From Sthenelais limicola (lineage: Eukaryota; Annelida; Polychaeta; Phyllodocida; Sigalionidae): a stretch of 64,000 nt of DNA. Shown here one piece after another: positions 48,401 to 56,220 of this stretch. The position numbers and the translations under genes were made by a program. The DNA lies in the NCBI GenBank assembly GCA_942159475.1, contig OW804096.1:19058906-19122905 (forward strand), in the 5' to 3' direction. The notes beneath the pieces are model-generated. The model had not been told where the DNA came from, made no database searches, and was given only the letters and a program-made list of their open reading frames with translations. Each line of letters starts with the position of its first letter. The stretch's first letter is position 1.

Positions 48401-49981
48401 ACACGTGCTTATGGCTGTGTGTTTTCTGTCTCTATCTCTAATTTTAATTTGGTGAAAACCACTTTGAGCATCCATCTTGGAAAAGTATTTGCCTTCTAAT
48501 TCACCGACAGCCTCAATAGTTTCTTCAGCACTAGGGAAAGTTCTGGCCTGGTCCTTTATCATAGAATTCAGCAACCTAAAGTCCGCGACAATTCGCCAGG
48601 CTTTGGCGGCGTCAGGACCGGTTGCCTTTTGCACCAAAAATGCTGGTGAGGCAAATTCCACGATCTCGTCCGTTTTCTCTAAAACTCCCTGGTCCACATG
48701 TTCCTTCAACAATTTTCTCATAACCTCTTTCATTTTAGGATTTAGTCTGTAAGGGTGCATTGCTTTAGGCTCATAGTTCTTTTTCAAATCGATTCTATGT
48801 TCATAACCATTGGCACTACCTATTCTCATATCCTTCCCAACAAAAACATCCTCCCTTTCTTCTAGAAATTGGATAATGTCGTCCCTCTGTTGAGAGTCTA
48901 GATTTATGCCCAATTTATATTGTCTGTTTTCAAAATATTCCCCTTCAGTCGATTTTCCAGTTACTATGTCCAGTCTGTCTGATTTTAAATCTGAAACATA
49001 GTCAGTAGGTGTGTCACTGTCTGAAAAACTCCTAAGTTGATCTGTGTTATTTTCCACTATATTGTCATCTTCCAATTTCGTCAATTCCTTAGACCCCTTC
49101 CCATTGGAGTCATTCGTGTCCTTGTCATAGTCCATCGGAGCAAAGTCATCTTCATCTGCTACAGTATACAAACCGAGTATTGAACCCTTTTTTACACTGT
49201 ACCAAGCCGTACTTGAGTTATATACACAAATTCTGATCTTATTGCTTTGGGCGTCCGGCTTTACTAACGCCCTTTTTACCAAATACGGGACTGGCACCTG
49301 TCTCTTGGCATTATCTGTGACTCCCACTGTATCAGAGATATCCTCAGGAGCCACTACTGAATTTGTGAAATAGAATTCCGAGCTAGGTGGGATTTTAAAA
49401 TTTCTGTCTGATCTTATGGCATAAACTCCATTCCGATCTAAATTGAAGTTTATCTGAGCTCGAAACCTTCTCATGAAATCAACCCCCATTATCAGAGGGC
49501 AAGTTAAATTTGGTACCACATCAAACCAATGTCTAAAAGTACGCCCATACATAGTTAATCTCAGACGCACCTTCAAGTCTATTTGGCGGGAAGAATTATC
49601 AGCCATGAAGATTCTTTTCCTGAATTTCCGGATAGGGATGTCCCCAATTTGTGCAATTATACCTTTAAACAAAGTCTCACTAACACATGTGCAAGTCGCC
49701 CCAGTATCAACCAAAAAGGGAATATTGGTAAACTTACCCACGGTAGCACGCACAAATCCGTCCTTCACTGGCAGTCTGATTCTGTCTACACGCTCGTTTT
49801 CCTCCTGAAAAAGAGTGACTAGATCATAAGAGTCACCCTCCACATTGTAAAAACCTTCAGCGGGGTCCACAGAATCCTCACTAGGGATTACACGCCCTTT
49901 ACCATCTACTCTGGACAATCTCCCAACTCTATTCTTTCCCGCCGTGCGTCTTCGGCGCAATGACATTTTATTCTTCATCAT
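45416..49981 (-). CDS. pol: pol: protease, reverse transcriptase, RNase H, integrase
   Basis: 1521 codons, intact. Residue positions: aspartic protease with DTGA at 92-95; RT from about 400, with the KMDAQSGFHQIKI block at 502-514 and catalytic YVDD at 564-567; RNase H with D713, E755, D780 and D823; a long basic linker (about 830-1090, many Lys); integrase zinc-binding HHCC at H1131, H1138, C1168, C1171; catalytic D1201, D1261, E1297; C-terminal part with TGPWLVVDI typical of the GPY/F-type module; end rich in Lys/Arg. All expected catalytic residues are present. It starts with tandem ATG codons whose frame is closed by a TAA two codons upstream, and it overlaps the gag end by 14 nt in the +1 frame. 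It is therefore made either by reinitiation or by a shift in a very short window. Confidence 0.97.
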   Translation of the reverse strand: MMKNKMSLRRRRTAGKNRVGRLSRVDGKGRVIPSEDSVDPAEGFYNVEGDSYDLVTLFQEENERVDRIRLPVKDGFVRATVGKFTNIPFLVDTGATCTCVSETLFKGIIAQIGDIPIRKFRKRIFMADNSSRQIDLKVRLRLTMYGRTFRHWFDVVPNLTCPLIMGVDFMRRFRAQINFNLDRNGVYAIRSDRNFKIPPSSEFYFTNSVVAPEDISDTVGVTDNAKRQVPVPYLVKRALVKPDAQSNKIRICVYNSSTAWYSVKKGSILGLYTVADEDDFAPMDYDKDTNDSNGKGSKELTKLEDDNIVENNTDQLRSFSDSDTPTDYVSDLKSDRLDIVTGKSTEGEYFENRQYKLGINLDSQQRDDIIQFLEEREDVFVGKDMRIGSANGYEHRIDLKKNYEPKAMHPYRLNPKMKEVMRKLLKEHVDQGVLEKTDEIVEFASPAFLVQKATGPDAAKAWRIVADFRLLNSMIKDQARTFPSAEETIEAVGELEGKYFSKMDAQSGFHQIKIRDRDRKHTAISTCDGIYVYKCMPMGLKTSPKAFHAVIDNVLASVPSALPYVDDILIASKTWKLHMEHLTQVFDAFRQVNIKFKREKCFFGLDSVPFLGFKITSRGLQPNQDKVEAIETYPVPKTPKQVRAFNGLANYYRSFIPDFSNIMGPLYHLTKKSVDFKWDENCQKAFDKIKKTICTEVLLHYPDYKKPFELASDALSTALGACISQKDNEGNFRPVAFAGRALTPCESRYSTTDRELLGIKFALRKFRHYLLGNRCTIYTDHAALLALNSKRDLSGRMYRSLEEIMEYDYEIKFVAGKLNLVPDSLSRRDYPLSIKEQKERLDAPKKKGVTFNPIDVVKPFNEEDCCENYPILKIRNRPILKGWKGGTPYPRVKDALVRSVLVETLTDTTIPFIDINSGRQETVHHLASVSVCGDSCNEKVAVLEPVFQRFGRPAGKKESFYTINVAQTRESTKQKTAISEKLREDRKIAAKIRTPKFKTKTVNKSGIAKSHAQPSRAVAKRKALANEVPKVDRAFFGDLQEKLGMPLSQDEFIQAQWEDEFCSGILDYIGSKTLPKDAAKARQILLTHDQFFVNSGMLCRLPTGTKIRDAARLYQVVLPGTCIRPVLELLHDRPMAGHLGSVRLLSVVSARFYWPLMTKDIVDYVGTCDQCLRNKKSKHPYKLPMALRDPAPAPMSCLMSDTIGPITQSNAGRKYIHVVVDIYSRYCFAWATHAIDATTLKQEFFNNILCVVGIPNKLFSDNGSNFRSVIFTSFCKAFGIQQVFSSSWKPTTQGQVERQNQSLVQSIKMYVQKYQRDWDLYLAAVVFALNISDSNSLGHSPYLLVFGKNAVTPPEAAILNVDEEIRPITAHLLDIVNTQSKAALQAAVNLEKAQEKMKARHDKGAKDHDIKLGDIVYVKINRLLQKHTSMKLQNAYTGPWLVVDIPSKFTVRLKQLSTGKMMGKSVNITQVKKVSAVENNRFMERLMEKFPEEQTQIEPVPTKRNPGRKPKLTISKAKRKR

Positions 49982-52046
49982 TGTTTACATTGGTTTTCTT
50001 CCTGCTTGGAGCAGGCGTGAGTTCGCGCTTGGCAAGTTTTTGCTTGCGCTTTTCTGAAGTGGTGGCACCTTCATGGCCCGATTCCTCTGCCTCTGTCTGC
50101 GTTTCAGCACCTGAGCTTGGCTGGCTCTTTGGCTTAGGCTTAAACCACTTCTTCTTGGGGATACTTGACGTTCCACAATTTCCACACATATGAGTACCTG
50201 CCTTTGGCGTCACTGACTCTACACTGCTGTCTCTCTTTATGAATTTCTTTGTAAAAGGCTTTTTGAAACTCTTCTTCTTGAAAGACACCTTCTTGTCTTC
50301 GTCGTCAGTAGTTTCCCCAGCTGCCATGTTCTTTAACAAGTTGATTACCGCCGTAGTAGAGCCCTGGTGCTCTTCCTCTTTAGCCTCATCACTAACAGCA
50401 TGGCGATTCGCCGCCTCCATGGCCTCATCCAAGGTCTTCGGATTATCGGCCATGACTCTCTTTGACAAACTGGGCTTCAGATTTGTTATGTAAAACTTCA
50501 TCTGTGTCTTGTCATCGACACCAGATTTAGCCAAAAGCAGATCCATTTCGGCATCGTACTCTTGTAGGGATTCATCTTTGCCCTGTCTGCGGCTGCTGTA
50601 ATCCTTCATGCGTTCGTGATAGGACAGCTTCTTAAACTTTTCCAAAAATTTTCTCTTGAAGGTCTCAAATCCTGACGTAGGATTCCTCGACCTATACTGT
50701 TTATAGAAGTCTAGGGGCTTACCCTTCAGAAACTTCTTTATTCCCTGTGCTTTCAGTGAGCTAGACGCCCCCAAGGAATCAGTATATTCTTCATAGTCGG
50801 CCAAGAACTGCGCCGCCGACATTAACGTCGTTGGCGCTGAAAATTTCTCGGGCGGTGCTGCCAGTGTTTTGGCGACTGACGCACTATCTTTTGTCACCTG
50901 TTTCACCGCCCTGTTGCTGACCATTCTGAGGTGATTTTTGCTGTCTGACGATGACGAATCCGTCAGCCAATCATCCTCCCATTCATCTGAATTGTCATCC
51001 ATCTGTTTTTTCTGGCGTGACCTTCTGTGTGCTCCCATGGGCATCTGTCTCGAGTGCCTGACTCTGCCCCTTTTGAACTCGTCATCGCCAGGGTCTGCCA
51101 TCTCCCATTGGCGTTGGACAAGGTAATCATTGTTCTGACGCCCCACAGATCCTATTTGCCCATGTGTGTTGTAACCTGGACCTTCTTCCACATGTACTCG
51201 TGTGGGCCTCGGCCTTATTGGGCTTATTCCCTGTACTGGGAAGGGATCTCTGGAACTCTCTCGTCCTATTGACTGCTGTGGGACATACACACTGTGCCTA
51301 CTCACGCTTTGATAACCATCCAATTTAAGAGGCGCCGTTGGCCTTGGAATTTCTCGTCCCAGGTCTCTATTATACGCCGGCGGTGGCGTGTTCTGAGGGA
51401 TATCCAACCTGTTATTTAATCCCCTTATTGATGGTGCTGGAGGCATAGCTGTTCTGTAAATGCTACCATATGAATCATTTATGTCAAAGTGTTGACCTGT
51501 ATCTTCACATGGGAACTGTTGTGGCCGCGGCAATTCATGCTGGATTGTCTGAGTTGGTCTATCCATAGTGGGCACTTTCGGCGTAGGTTGGTGCACTGCC
51601 TGAACTTCCAATAGTCTGTTTCTTATCTGCAGCTTTCTTATCACTTCCCTAAGTTCGTTCACCTCCTGCCTATGGTCTATCTCCATCCTATCTAGTTCCA
51701 TTGTACAGGTGTGCACCAGTTCATCACTTTTGTACCTGCACATATCTAACTCTTGCCGCACAACATTGTTCTGAGTTTCCAAGTCAATCCGGTCCTCTCT
51801 GAACTGTTGCAATTCACATTCCAGATCTTGAGCTCTTTTCTGCTCAAACAGAATCAGCTCATCCCTCCTCTTTAGTTCCTGGATGTACTTTCTTTGAGGA
51901 TCCATTTGTGGCACTGCACCTGTTCCTTCCAGGTGCATTGTGGCGTACGTTCTGAATCTGTCCGCTGCAGATTTTGCCTCAGGCACACCACCGGTTGCAC
52001 CTAATGCTTCAGAACCCCTACCTTCACTATCCTCTTTCGACGCCAT
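49968..52046 (-). CDS. gag: gag: coiled coil, PPAY motif, capsid domain
   Basis: The frame is open from 52193 to the stop at 49968-49970, but its first AUG is at 52046 (strong context, G at +4). Upstream there is only an in-frame TGA at 52194-52196 and no AUG. Counting residues from 52142: a charged coiled coil spans about 85-180; a Pro-rich spacer contains PPAY at 254-257, the class of late motif that recruits Nedd4-type ligases for budding; an acidic Ser/Asp patch lies near 383-402; a Retrotrans_gag-type capsid covers about 433-585 (QFLADYEEY, FKRKFLEKFKKLSY, LQEYDAEMDLL, FYITNLKP). The tail is Lys-rich with a single CGNC pair at 653-656 and no full CCHC zinc knuckle, so RNA binding probably rests on basic residues. 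It overlaps the pol AUG by 14 nt. Confidence 0.85.
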   Translation of the reverse strand: MASKEDSEGRGSEALGATGGVPEAKSAADRFRTYATMHLEGTGAVPQMDPQRKYIQELKRRDELILFEQKRAQDLECELQQFREDRIDLETQNNVVRQELDMCRYKSDELVHTCTMELDRMEIDHRQEVNELREVIRKLQIRNRLLEVQAVHQPTPKVPTMDRPTQTIQHELPRPQQFPCEDTGQHFDINDSYGSIYRTAMPPAPSIRGLNNRLDIPQNTPPPAYNRDLGREIPRPTAPLKLDGYQSVSRHSVYVPQQSIGRESSRDPFPVQGISPIRPRPTRVHVEEGPGYNTHGQIGSVGRQNNDYLVQRQWEMADPGDDEFKRGRVRHSRQMPMGAHRRSRQKKQMDDNSDEWEDDWLTDSSSSDSKNHLRMVSNRAVKQVTKDSASVAKTLAAPPEKFSAPTTLMSAAQFLADYEEYTDSLGASSSLKAQGIKKFLKGKPLDFYKQYRSRNPTSGFETFKRKFLEKFKKLSYHERMKDYSSRRQGKDESLQEYDAEMDLLLAKSGVDDKTQMKFYITNLKPSLSKRVMADNPKTLDEAMEAANRHAVSDEAKEEEHQGSTTAVINLLKNMAAGETTDDEDKKVSFKKKSFKKPFTKKFIKRDSSVESVTPKAGTHMCGNCGTSSIPKKKWFKPKPKSQPSSGAETQTEAEESGHEGATTSEKRKQKLAKRELTPAPSRKKTNVNNDEE

Positions 52047-52155
52047 TATGTTTTCATAAGTCCTAGCAGGCCTGTTTACCTTCAGGGTGCCATCACCATT
52101 CACATTAGAGAGACTCCAATCTGAGAATGAAGATAGATCCAACCGATCACCTTCC

Positions 52156-52683
52156 CTATTGTTCTCTGCCAGTGGTGTGATGTTTTCCTGGCGTCAGCAC
52201 TGACTTATACTTTGATCCCGACAGCGTGGATTTCTCAGAATCCCCGTCGTCGTCATCCGGACCTTCTTTTAGGGGACCTACGGCACCAAAGCCCCCTGCC
52301 AACTCATTGTCTCTTTGCCAGTGCCTTAATTCCTCCAACTCTGGATATTGTACTTTGGTAGGAGTACCCAAAATATCCACAGCTAGCGCCCCTTCATCCC
52401 CTTCTGTCTTGACTTTCTTTTCTGCAATTGGGGTTGAAGTAGAGGGTTGGACGCCCTCAGCCGTTGATGTTGACGGTTGGGCGCCCTGACGCAATGCTCT
52501 TACTTGGTCGTGAAGGAGTGGTTGCTCTTGAACTTCAGTCTCCTCGTCCGCTTGACCACGGGGAAGCTGAACTTTAGCCAAATAGTTTCCCCCACTCCTT
52601 AGACGTTTCCAGACATCCGAAAACATGTACCCCGGCCTAGGCTTCCTTGGGGCCCTTGTCTTCCGGGTTCCCATGATGGACAT
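52156..52683 (-). CDS. ORF1: short basic N-terminal Gag-like protein
   Basis: Open frame of 175 codons between the leader and gag. Two AUGs are possible: the first has a weak context, the second (codon 4) has A at -3 and G at +4. From the second AUG the protein starts MGTRKT, which fits the N-myristoylation pattern MGxxx[S/T], followed by a cluster of Arg and Lys (RAPRKPRP). The rest is acidic and polar (TEVQEQP, STSTAEG, DDDDGDSEKS). A myristate plus basic patch is how many retroviral matrix proteins bind membrane, so a matrix-like role is inferred. The stop (52156-52158) lies inside the open part of the gag frame, and gag is reached by a +1 shift. No similarity to a named family was recognised. 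Confidence 0.6.
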   Translation of the reverse strand: MSIMGTRKTRAPRKPRPGYMFSDVWKRLRSGGNYLAKVQLPRGQADEETEVQEQPLLHDQVRALRQGAQPSTSTAEGVQPSTSTPIAEKKVKTEGDEGALAVDILGTPTKVQYPELEELRHWQRDNELAGGFGAVGPLKEGPDDDDGDSEKSTLSGSKYKSVLTPGKHHTTGREQ

Positions 52684-52748
52684 TCATGGTTCCCCCAAGT
52701 CCTCCAGGCTATACATATACACTACACATATGAGATCGATGGTAATGA

Positions 52749-52762
52749 TCTCACTTTCCCAT
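52749..52762 (-). promoter_or_regulatory. Leader mini-ORF and splice donor, probable env exon 1 end
   Basis: In the unspliced leader an AUG at 52762-52760 (G at -3, G at +4) opens only three codons before a TGA. Inside it a GTGAGA donor begins at 52754, so the exon would end at 52755. That exon leaves two bases of a codon, and the env acceptor at 43963 supplies the third in the env frame. The intron would be 8791 nt and would remove ORF1, gag and pol. This is a frame and consensus match only; RNA evidence is needed. Confidence 0.5.
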
Positions 52763-53093
52763 CCCCTGGACTCGGCACAACTTGATTGTCTTTAAGCTTT
52801 GATATTAATCCAGAGATGCACTGTGTAGTTGGATGTCTGTCTATCTTTCAGTCACCCAATGTAGGAGTCTGTTGTATCTTCCTCCTACATGACTGCTGCT
52901 TACTCCTCTCAGGTCTCCTTACACCCAGAGAAGGCTGGCTTGCCTTCCCCAGGTGGGCTATTTTTAGCCTCCCTGACTGGAGCTTCTCTACTCACCAGGT
53001 AGTGGAAGGGTTTGCTCAATTTCAGCAAACTTTCCACCCCTTAAGTTAGGGGATAATTCGTGTACAAATACACAATTAACCACGATCTTAATT

Positions 53094-53107
53094 GGCTTCT
53101 CCACCAG
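53094..53107 (-). promoter_or_regulatory. Primer binding site candidate
   Basis: One base after the 5' LTR on the minus strand comes TGGTGGAGAAGCC, which begins with the TGG expected opposite a tRNA CCA end. I could not match it to a specific tRNA acceptor stem, so the primer is unassigned. Confidence 0.6.
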
Positions 53108-53355
53108 TGATATAATACTGTGTGTCCCCAGTATTAATGCTACGAATAAAGGTAATAGTCCTAAGACTATCCTACAGTTTAAATTTTGAATAGATTCGGT
53201 GAGAGAGAAGAAGTGCAGACACGGCGACTGTAATATTATAAGTGAGTAGAGGCGAGCTCCCTCAGTGTATTTATTCCAAGGTTCTAGTGCTGCCCGCGTG
53301 GACGCAGCCACGCCCCAGGCCTCCCGAGCCTTCCCAGAAACCCACTACTGTAACA
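53108..53355 (-). repeat. 5' LTR of the retroelement
   Basis: On the minus strand it begins TGTTACAG and ends ATATCA. It matches the 35828-36075 copy at every position I compared. An AT-rich GAATAAATAC at about 53268-53277 could serve as a TATA-like box or as a polyadenylation signal, and a second AT-rich stretch lies at about 53233-53243. The U3/R/U5 limits cannot be set by eye. Confidence 0.95.
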
Positions 53356-53416
53356 TTTAGCAGAATTTACTAAATGTGTACAGCTGCCAATTGTACATTT
53401 CCTGACAATCTGACCC
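53356..53416 (-). mobile_element. MITE-A, right piece beyond the LTR element
   Basis: TTTAGCAGAATTTACTAAAT to ACAATCTGACCC. With 35765-35827 it rebuilds one MITE when the single ttta copy is kept. Confidence 0.88.
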
Positions 53417-53419
53417 ATA

Positions 53420-53980
53420 ACCCTGTTTCTGTTTGTGTTGATTCAATTCTCGCCCGACTGCTGACCCTATTTTATTAATCGAAAAAGACATTTCCCCAAT
53501 CTAATCATGCTGTTATTCATGGAACACATCTTTACTGCCCATGTCCATGTTGTTGGTGTGTAGATGTCTCCTCAGGTAGCCATCAGACTACATATTGGTG
53601 CTGTGAGAGGAGGCTGTGCCCAGCTGATAGCCCATGACTCGCCTAGCCAAGTGTATCTCATCTATAGGTCACCACAGTATCTCCACTATAGGTGAATACA
53701 GTGTATTATGCCATGATAGGTGTGCGTATTCACAAAAACATGGCCAGATTAGCCCATGGCATAAACATGCCTGGATTGCACTAGTGGAATCCGTTTTTCG
53801 AATGCAACCAATCTACAACGTCATTTTGATTGGTTGCGTAAATTTAGTTGCGCCAATCAATGACGCTCATTTCATGACGCAACATTGTAAGCGCTTGTTT
53901 TTGCCGAGTCCGAGGGTTGCGAGACATGCAATGAAGGTAAATAACTCTTAAATAACTCTTAAATATATATCATGGCATAA
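53420..53980. other. Intergenic, no gene seen
   Basis: No exon, repeat family or clear signal recognised. Confidence 0.35.
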
Positions 53981-53982
53981 AA

Positions 53983-54151
53983 ATATAACTAAACTTGAGC
54001 TGCATATGGGGCAACGCATTCACAAAACGCTCGTGGCTTTTGGCGAGTGTCTTTCACGCGTGCCTTCGGCACTTGTGAAAGACACTCACCAAAAGCCACT
54101 TGCGTTTTGTGAATACGTTGCCCCATATGCAGCTCGCATTTAGTTATATCT
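53983..54151. repeat. Foldback element, arms about 80 bp
   Basis: GAGCTGCATATGGGGCAACG pairs with CGTTGCCCCATATGCAGCTC, and GAGTGTCTTTCAC with GTGAAAGACACTC, around a loop of a few bases. Confidence 0.92.
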
Positions 54152-54506
54152 TATTATTTCACCTCTGGAACGGAGTGTCCATAGACTTTGTATAGACTTG
54201 CTATATGCAAGTGAGGAGGAAGAAATATGTTTCATTCATCCCTAGGGAAGAAACAGATGACCCAGTTTATCCTTATGCGTTTTCATTGGTTGCTCTGAAA
54301 GTAGGGCACAACATGCCATGACGCTACGTCCTCTGCTAAGCATTGAAACTGCGGTGGCTGTCGTCAAGTCGGCTGTCATATGCGTCAATGGAGCGTCAAT
54401 GGAAGTACCATGCCATGCCCTGATGTGTTTCTCTCAGAACAAGCTACCGTAATTAAAAGAGATCCAGGATGTTTAAAATCATTTGTAAGAGGTCAAATAA
54501 ATCTCG

Positions 54507-54662
54507 AACTAACCTTATAGTGCATGTCTGTGAGATCGTTCTCCACCTCGTTTCCGGCAGAGGAATCCCTCGGTGCTACGCAGCGCTCCGCACCTCGGGA
54601 TTCTTCCTGCCTTCAACTCGGTAAAGAACGATCACACAGACAGCATTGTGGTTAGTTCTACC
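54507..54662. repeat. Foldback element, arms about 65 bp
   Basis: GAACTAACC...TGTCTGTGAGATCGTTC pairs with GAACGATCACACAGACA...GGTTAGTTC. Confidence 0.85.
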
Positions 54663-54671
54663 TATGTACTA

Positions 54672-55017
54672 CCAGTGTCATAAAAATGAACCCATCAAAA
54701 AGTGACCAAGGGGTTGATATTTGACATTAGAAATTGACTTAGGGGTTGATTTTTGACTTGGAAAAGTGACCCAGGGGTCGCTTTTCGGCAATTGAAAAAT
54801 GAACCACCCTAGCGAAAGGTGACCCAGTGATTTATGAGGGGTATAAAGACATAATGTCTACCCATTGTTGAGTATTCATTCGTCAGTAGATACGGAGCTA
54901 TACTACCTATTTCCATGGCGAATATGTCACTACCAATACTTGGTGATGACTTTGGGGATTGATTACCGATGGGGTGGGTCACTTTTCAATAGGGGTCATT
55001 TTTTTATCTGACACTGG
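54672..55017. mobile_element. TIR element E (346 bp)
   Basis: CCAGTGTCATAAAAATGAAC pairs with the right end ATTTTTTTATCTGACACTGG. The interior repeats AAGTGACC.AGGGGTTGAT words. No ORF. Confidence 0.7.
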
Positions 55018-55075
55018 AAGGTCCTTTTATCTGTTTGTATGGTTGGGGATGGGGTCTAGTTTTGGTAGTCCTGTA

Positions 55076-55605
55076 TATCAAGTGCATACAATAATACTGT
55101 TTACTTTAAGTGGTGCCACAGATAGAGGGAATGGAATGAGTCACACATAATCAAATGTTTATCACACATTAGTCCCCGTTTGTTGGGCTGGCCGGGACAG
55201 TTGTACACATACAGACCAGTTGTACTAGTGCTTGACTTCCATTTCCGGCCGACTGCTTACATCAACGAAAATACAAAACAATATTTACTGCTCAAAACGG
55301 GAAGATCATGGCTTTACACTGGTTCATTTTGCTTCAAAATCATTTGTAAATTCTTGTTAATGAGAGTAACAGGCCAACAAAAGGGGACTAAATCCATTAG
55401 ATCCTGAGGTTATGGTCCTTTGTTTTGTCTAAGACTCCCGGAAACAAGCCTCGGCTTTGCCTCAGCTTTATTCCTAGGAGCCTTAGACAAAACTCCCTAT
55501 CATAACCTCAGGATCTAACCGCTCAGGGTTCCTCTGTGAAAGTACTCGACCTTTGACATCATACTTCCTGTTTCCCAATAACCCTGTTTCATAAACCTTT
55601 AATGA
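55076..55605 (-). repeat. Dispersed repeat F, split copy
   Basis: 55076-55165 and 55520-55605 match 11600-11770 inverted. The 355 bp between them, including a foldback, is an insertion. Confidence 0.65.
55398..55519. repeat. Foldback, arms about 45 bp
   Basis: TAGATCCTGAGGTTATG pairs with CATAACCTCAGGATCTA, and TTTTGTCTAAG with CTTAGACAAAA. Confidence 0.88.
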
Positions 55606-55985
55606 TGGGTGGTTTATTTCATTCTTTATTTAATATATGCACTTAAATTTGATAAAATATTAAATGTAAATTGTCATATTACTCAGGGTAAGAAGCCCAC
55701 TCAGGAAAGATGTGTCAGATAGTGTGATAACATGCGTGTAAGTAACAACAAGCTCACTCTAATTTTATGTGCAATAAAAATGTTTTTATTGCACCCGCCT
55801 CTTGCACTTCTCAAAAGGAATTTCCCCATATAAAAGAGGACAGTCATTATTTGCCTATTATGGCTGTCCTCTTTGATATGGAAGTAAGTACCTAAGGGTC
55901 ATAGAAAGCAATTTATTGAAAGGCACAAGTGAGATCATCCTTTGTATATGTAGTGCCATGAAGTAACACTAAACACTCTCCATAT

Positions 55986-56220
55986 GGGTCAGATTTTCAG
56001 AAAATGTACAATTCGCAGCTGTACACATTTAGTAAAATCTGCTAAATTAGACTGCAATTTGGTCAATACTAGGTAAATTCGAGTATATTTGGCATTGCAT
56101 TGATTCTAGCAATCTTTTTGGCTACGTTGAACTGTATTTGGAACTTTATTTTCGTCTGAAATTTGGGTTATTTGAGAAGACTGCCGAAATTGAATTGTAC
56201 ATTTTCTGAAAATCTTACCC
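55986..56220 (+). mobile_element. MITE-A copy, full length (subfamily 1)
   Basis: GGGTCAGATTTTCAG to AATCTTACCC, with TA on both sides when the T/A end bases are included. Confidence 0.92.

Larger units (their letters stand above)
35828..53355 (-). mobile_element. Complete Ty3/gypsy-like LTR retroelement with env (17.5 kb)
   Basis: Two 248-bp direct repeats (35828-36075 and 53108-53355) look identical base for base, begin TG and end CA, and are flanked by ttta on both outer sides (35824-35827, 53356-53359). In minus-strand order the interior holds a primer-binding-site-like TGG sequence, ORF1, gag, pol with protease, RT, RNase H and integrase, env, and a polypurine tract directly before the 3' LTR. 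The pol order and a YVDD RT place it in Ty3/gypsy; the env layout recalls errantiviruses. Identical LTRs and open frames imply recent insertion. At 17.5 kb with only 248-bp LTRs it is unusually long; the extra length lies between pol and env (1.4 kb) and after env (5.3 kb). It interrupts a MITE-A copy. Confidence 0.96.

Noticed and set aside
52988..53000. Splice donor CTG|GTGAGT in the leader as env donor
   Set aside because: Good consensus, but joining 52996 to 43963 puts a stop in the env frame with no AUG between. It could still be used for another mRNA.
52988..53311. 107-codon frame running from the 5' LTR into the leader
   Set aside because: It begins with GTG, not AUG, and has no protein-like features.
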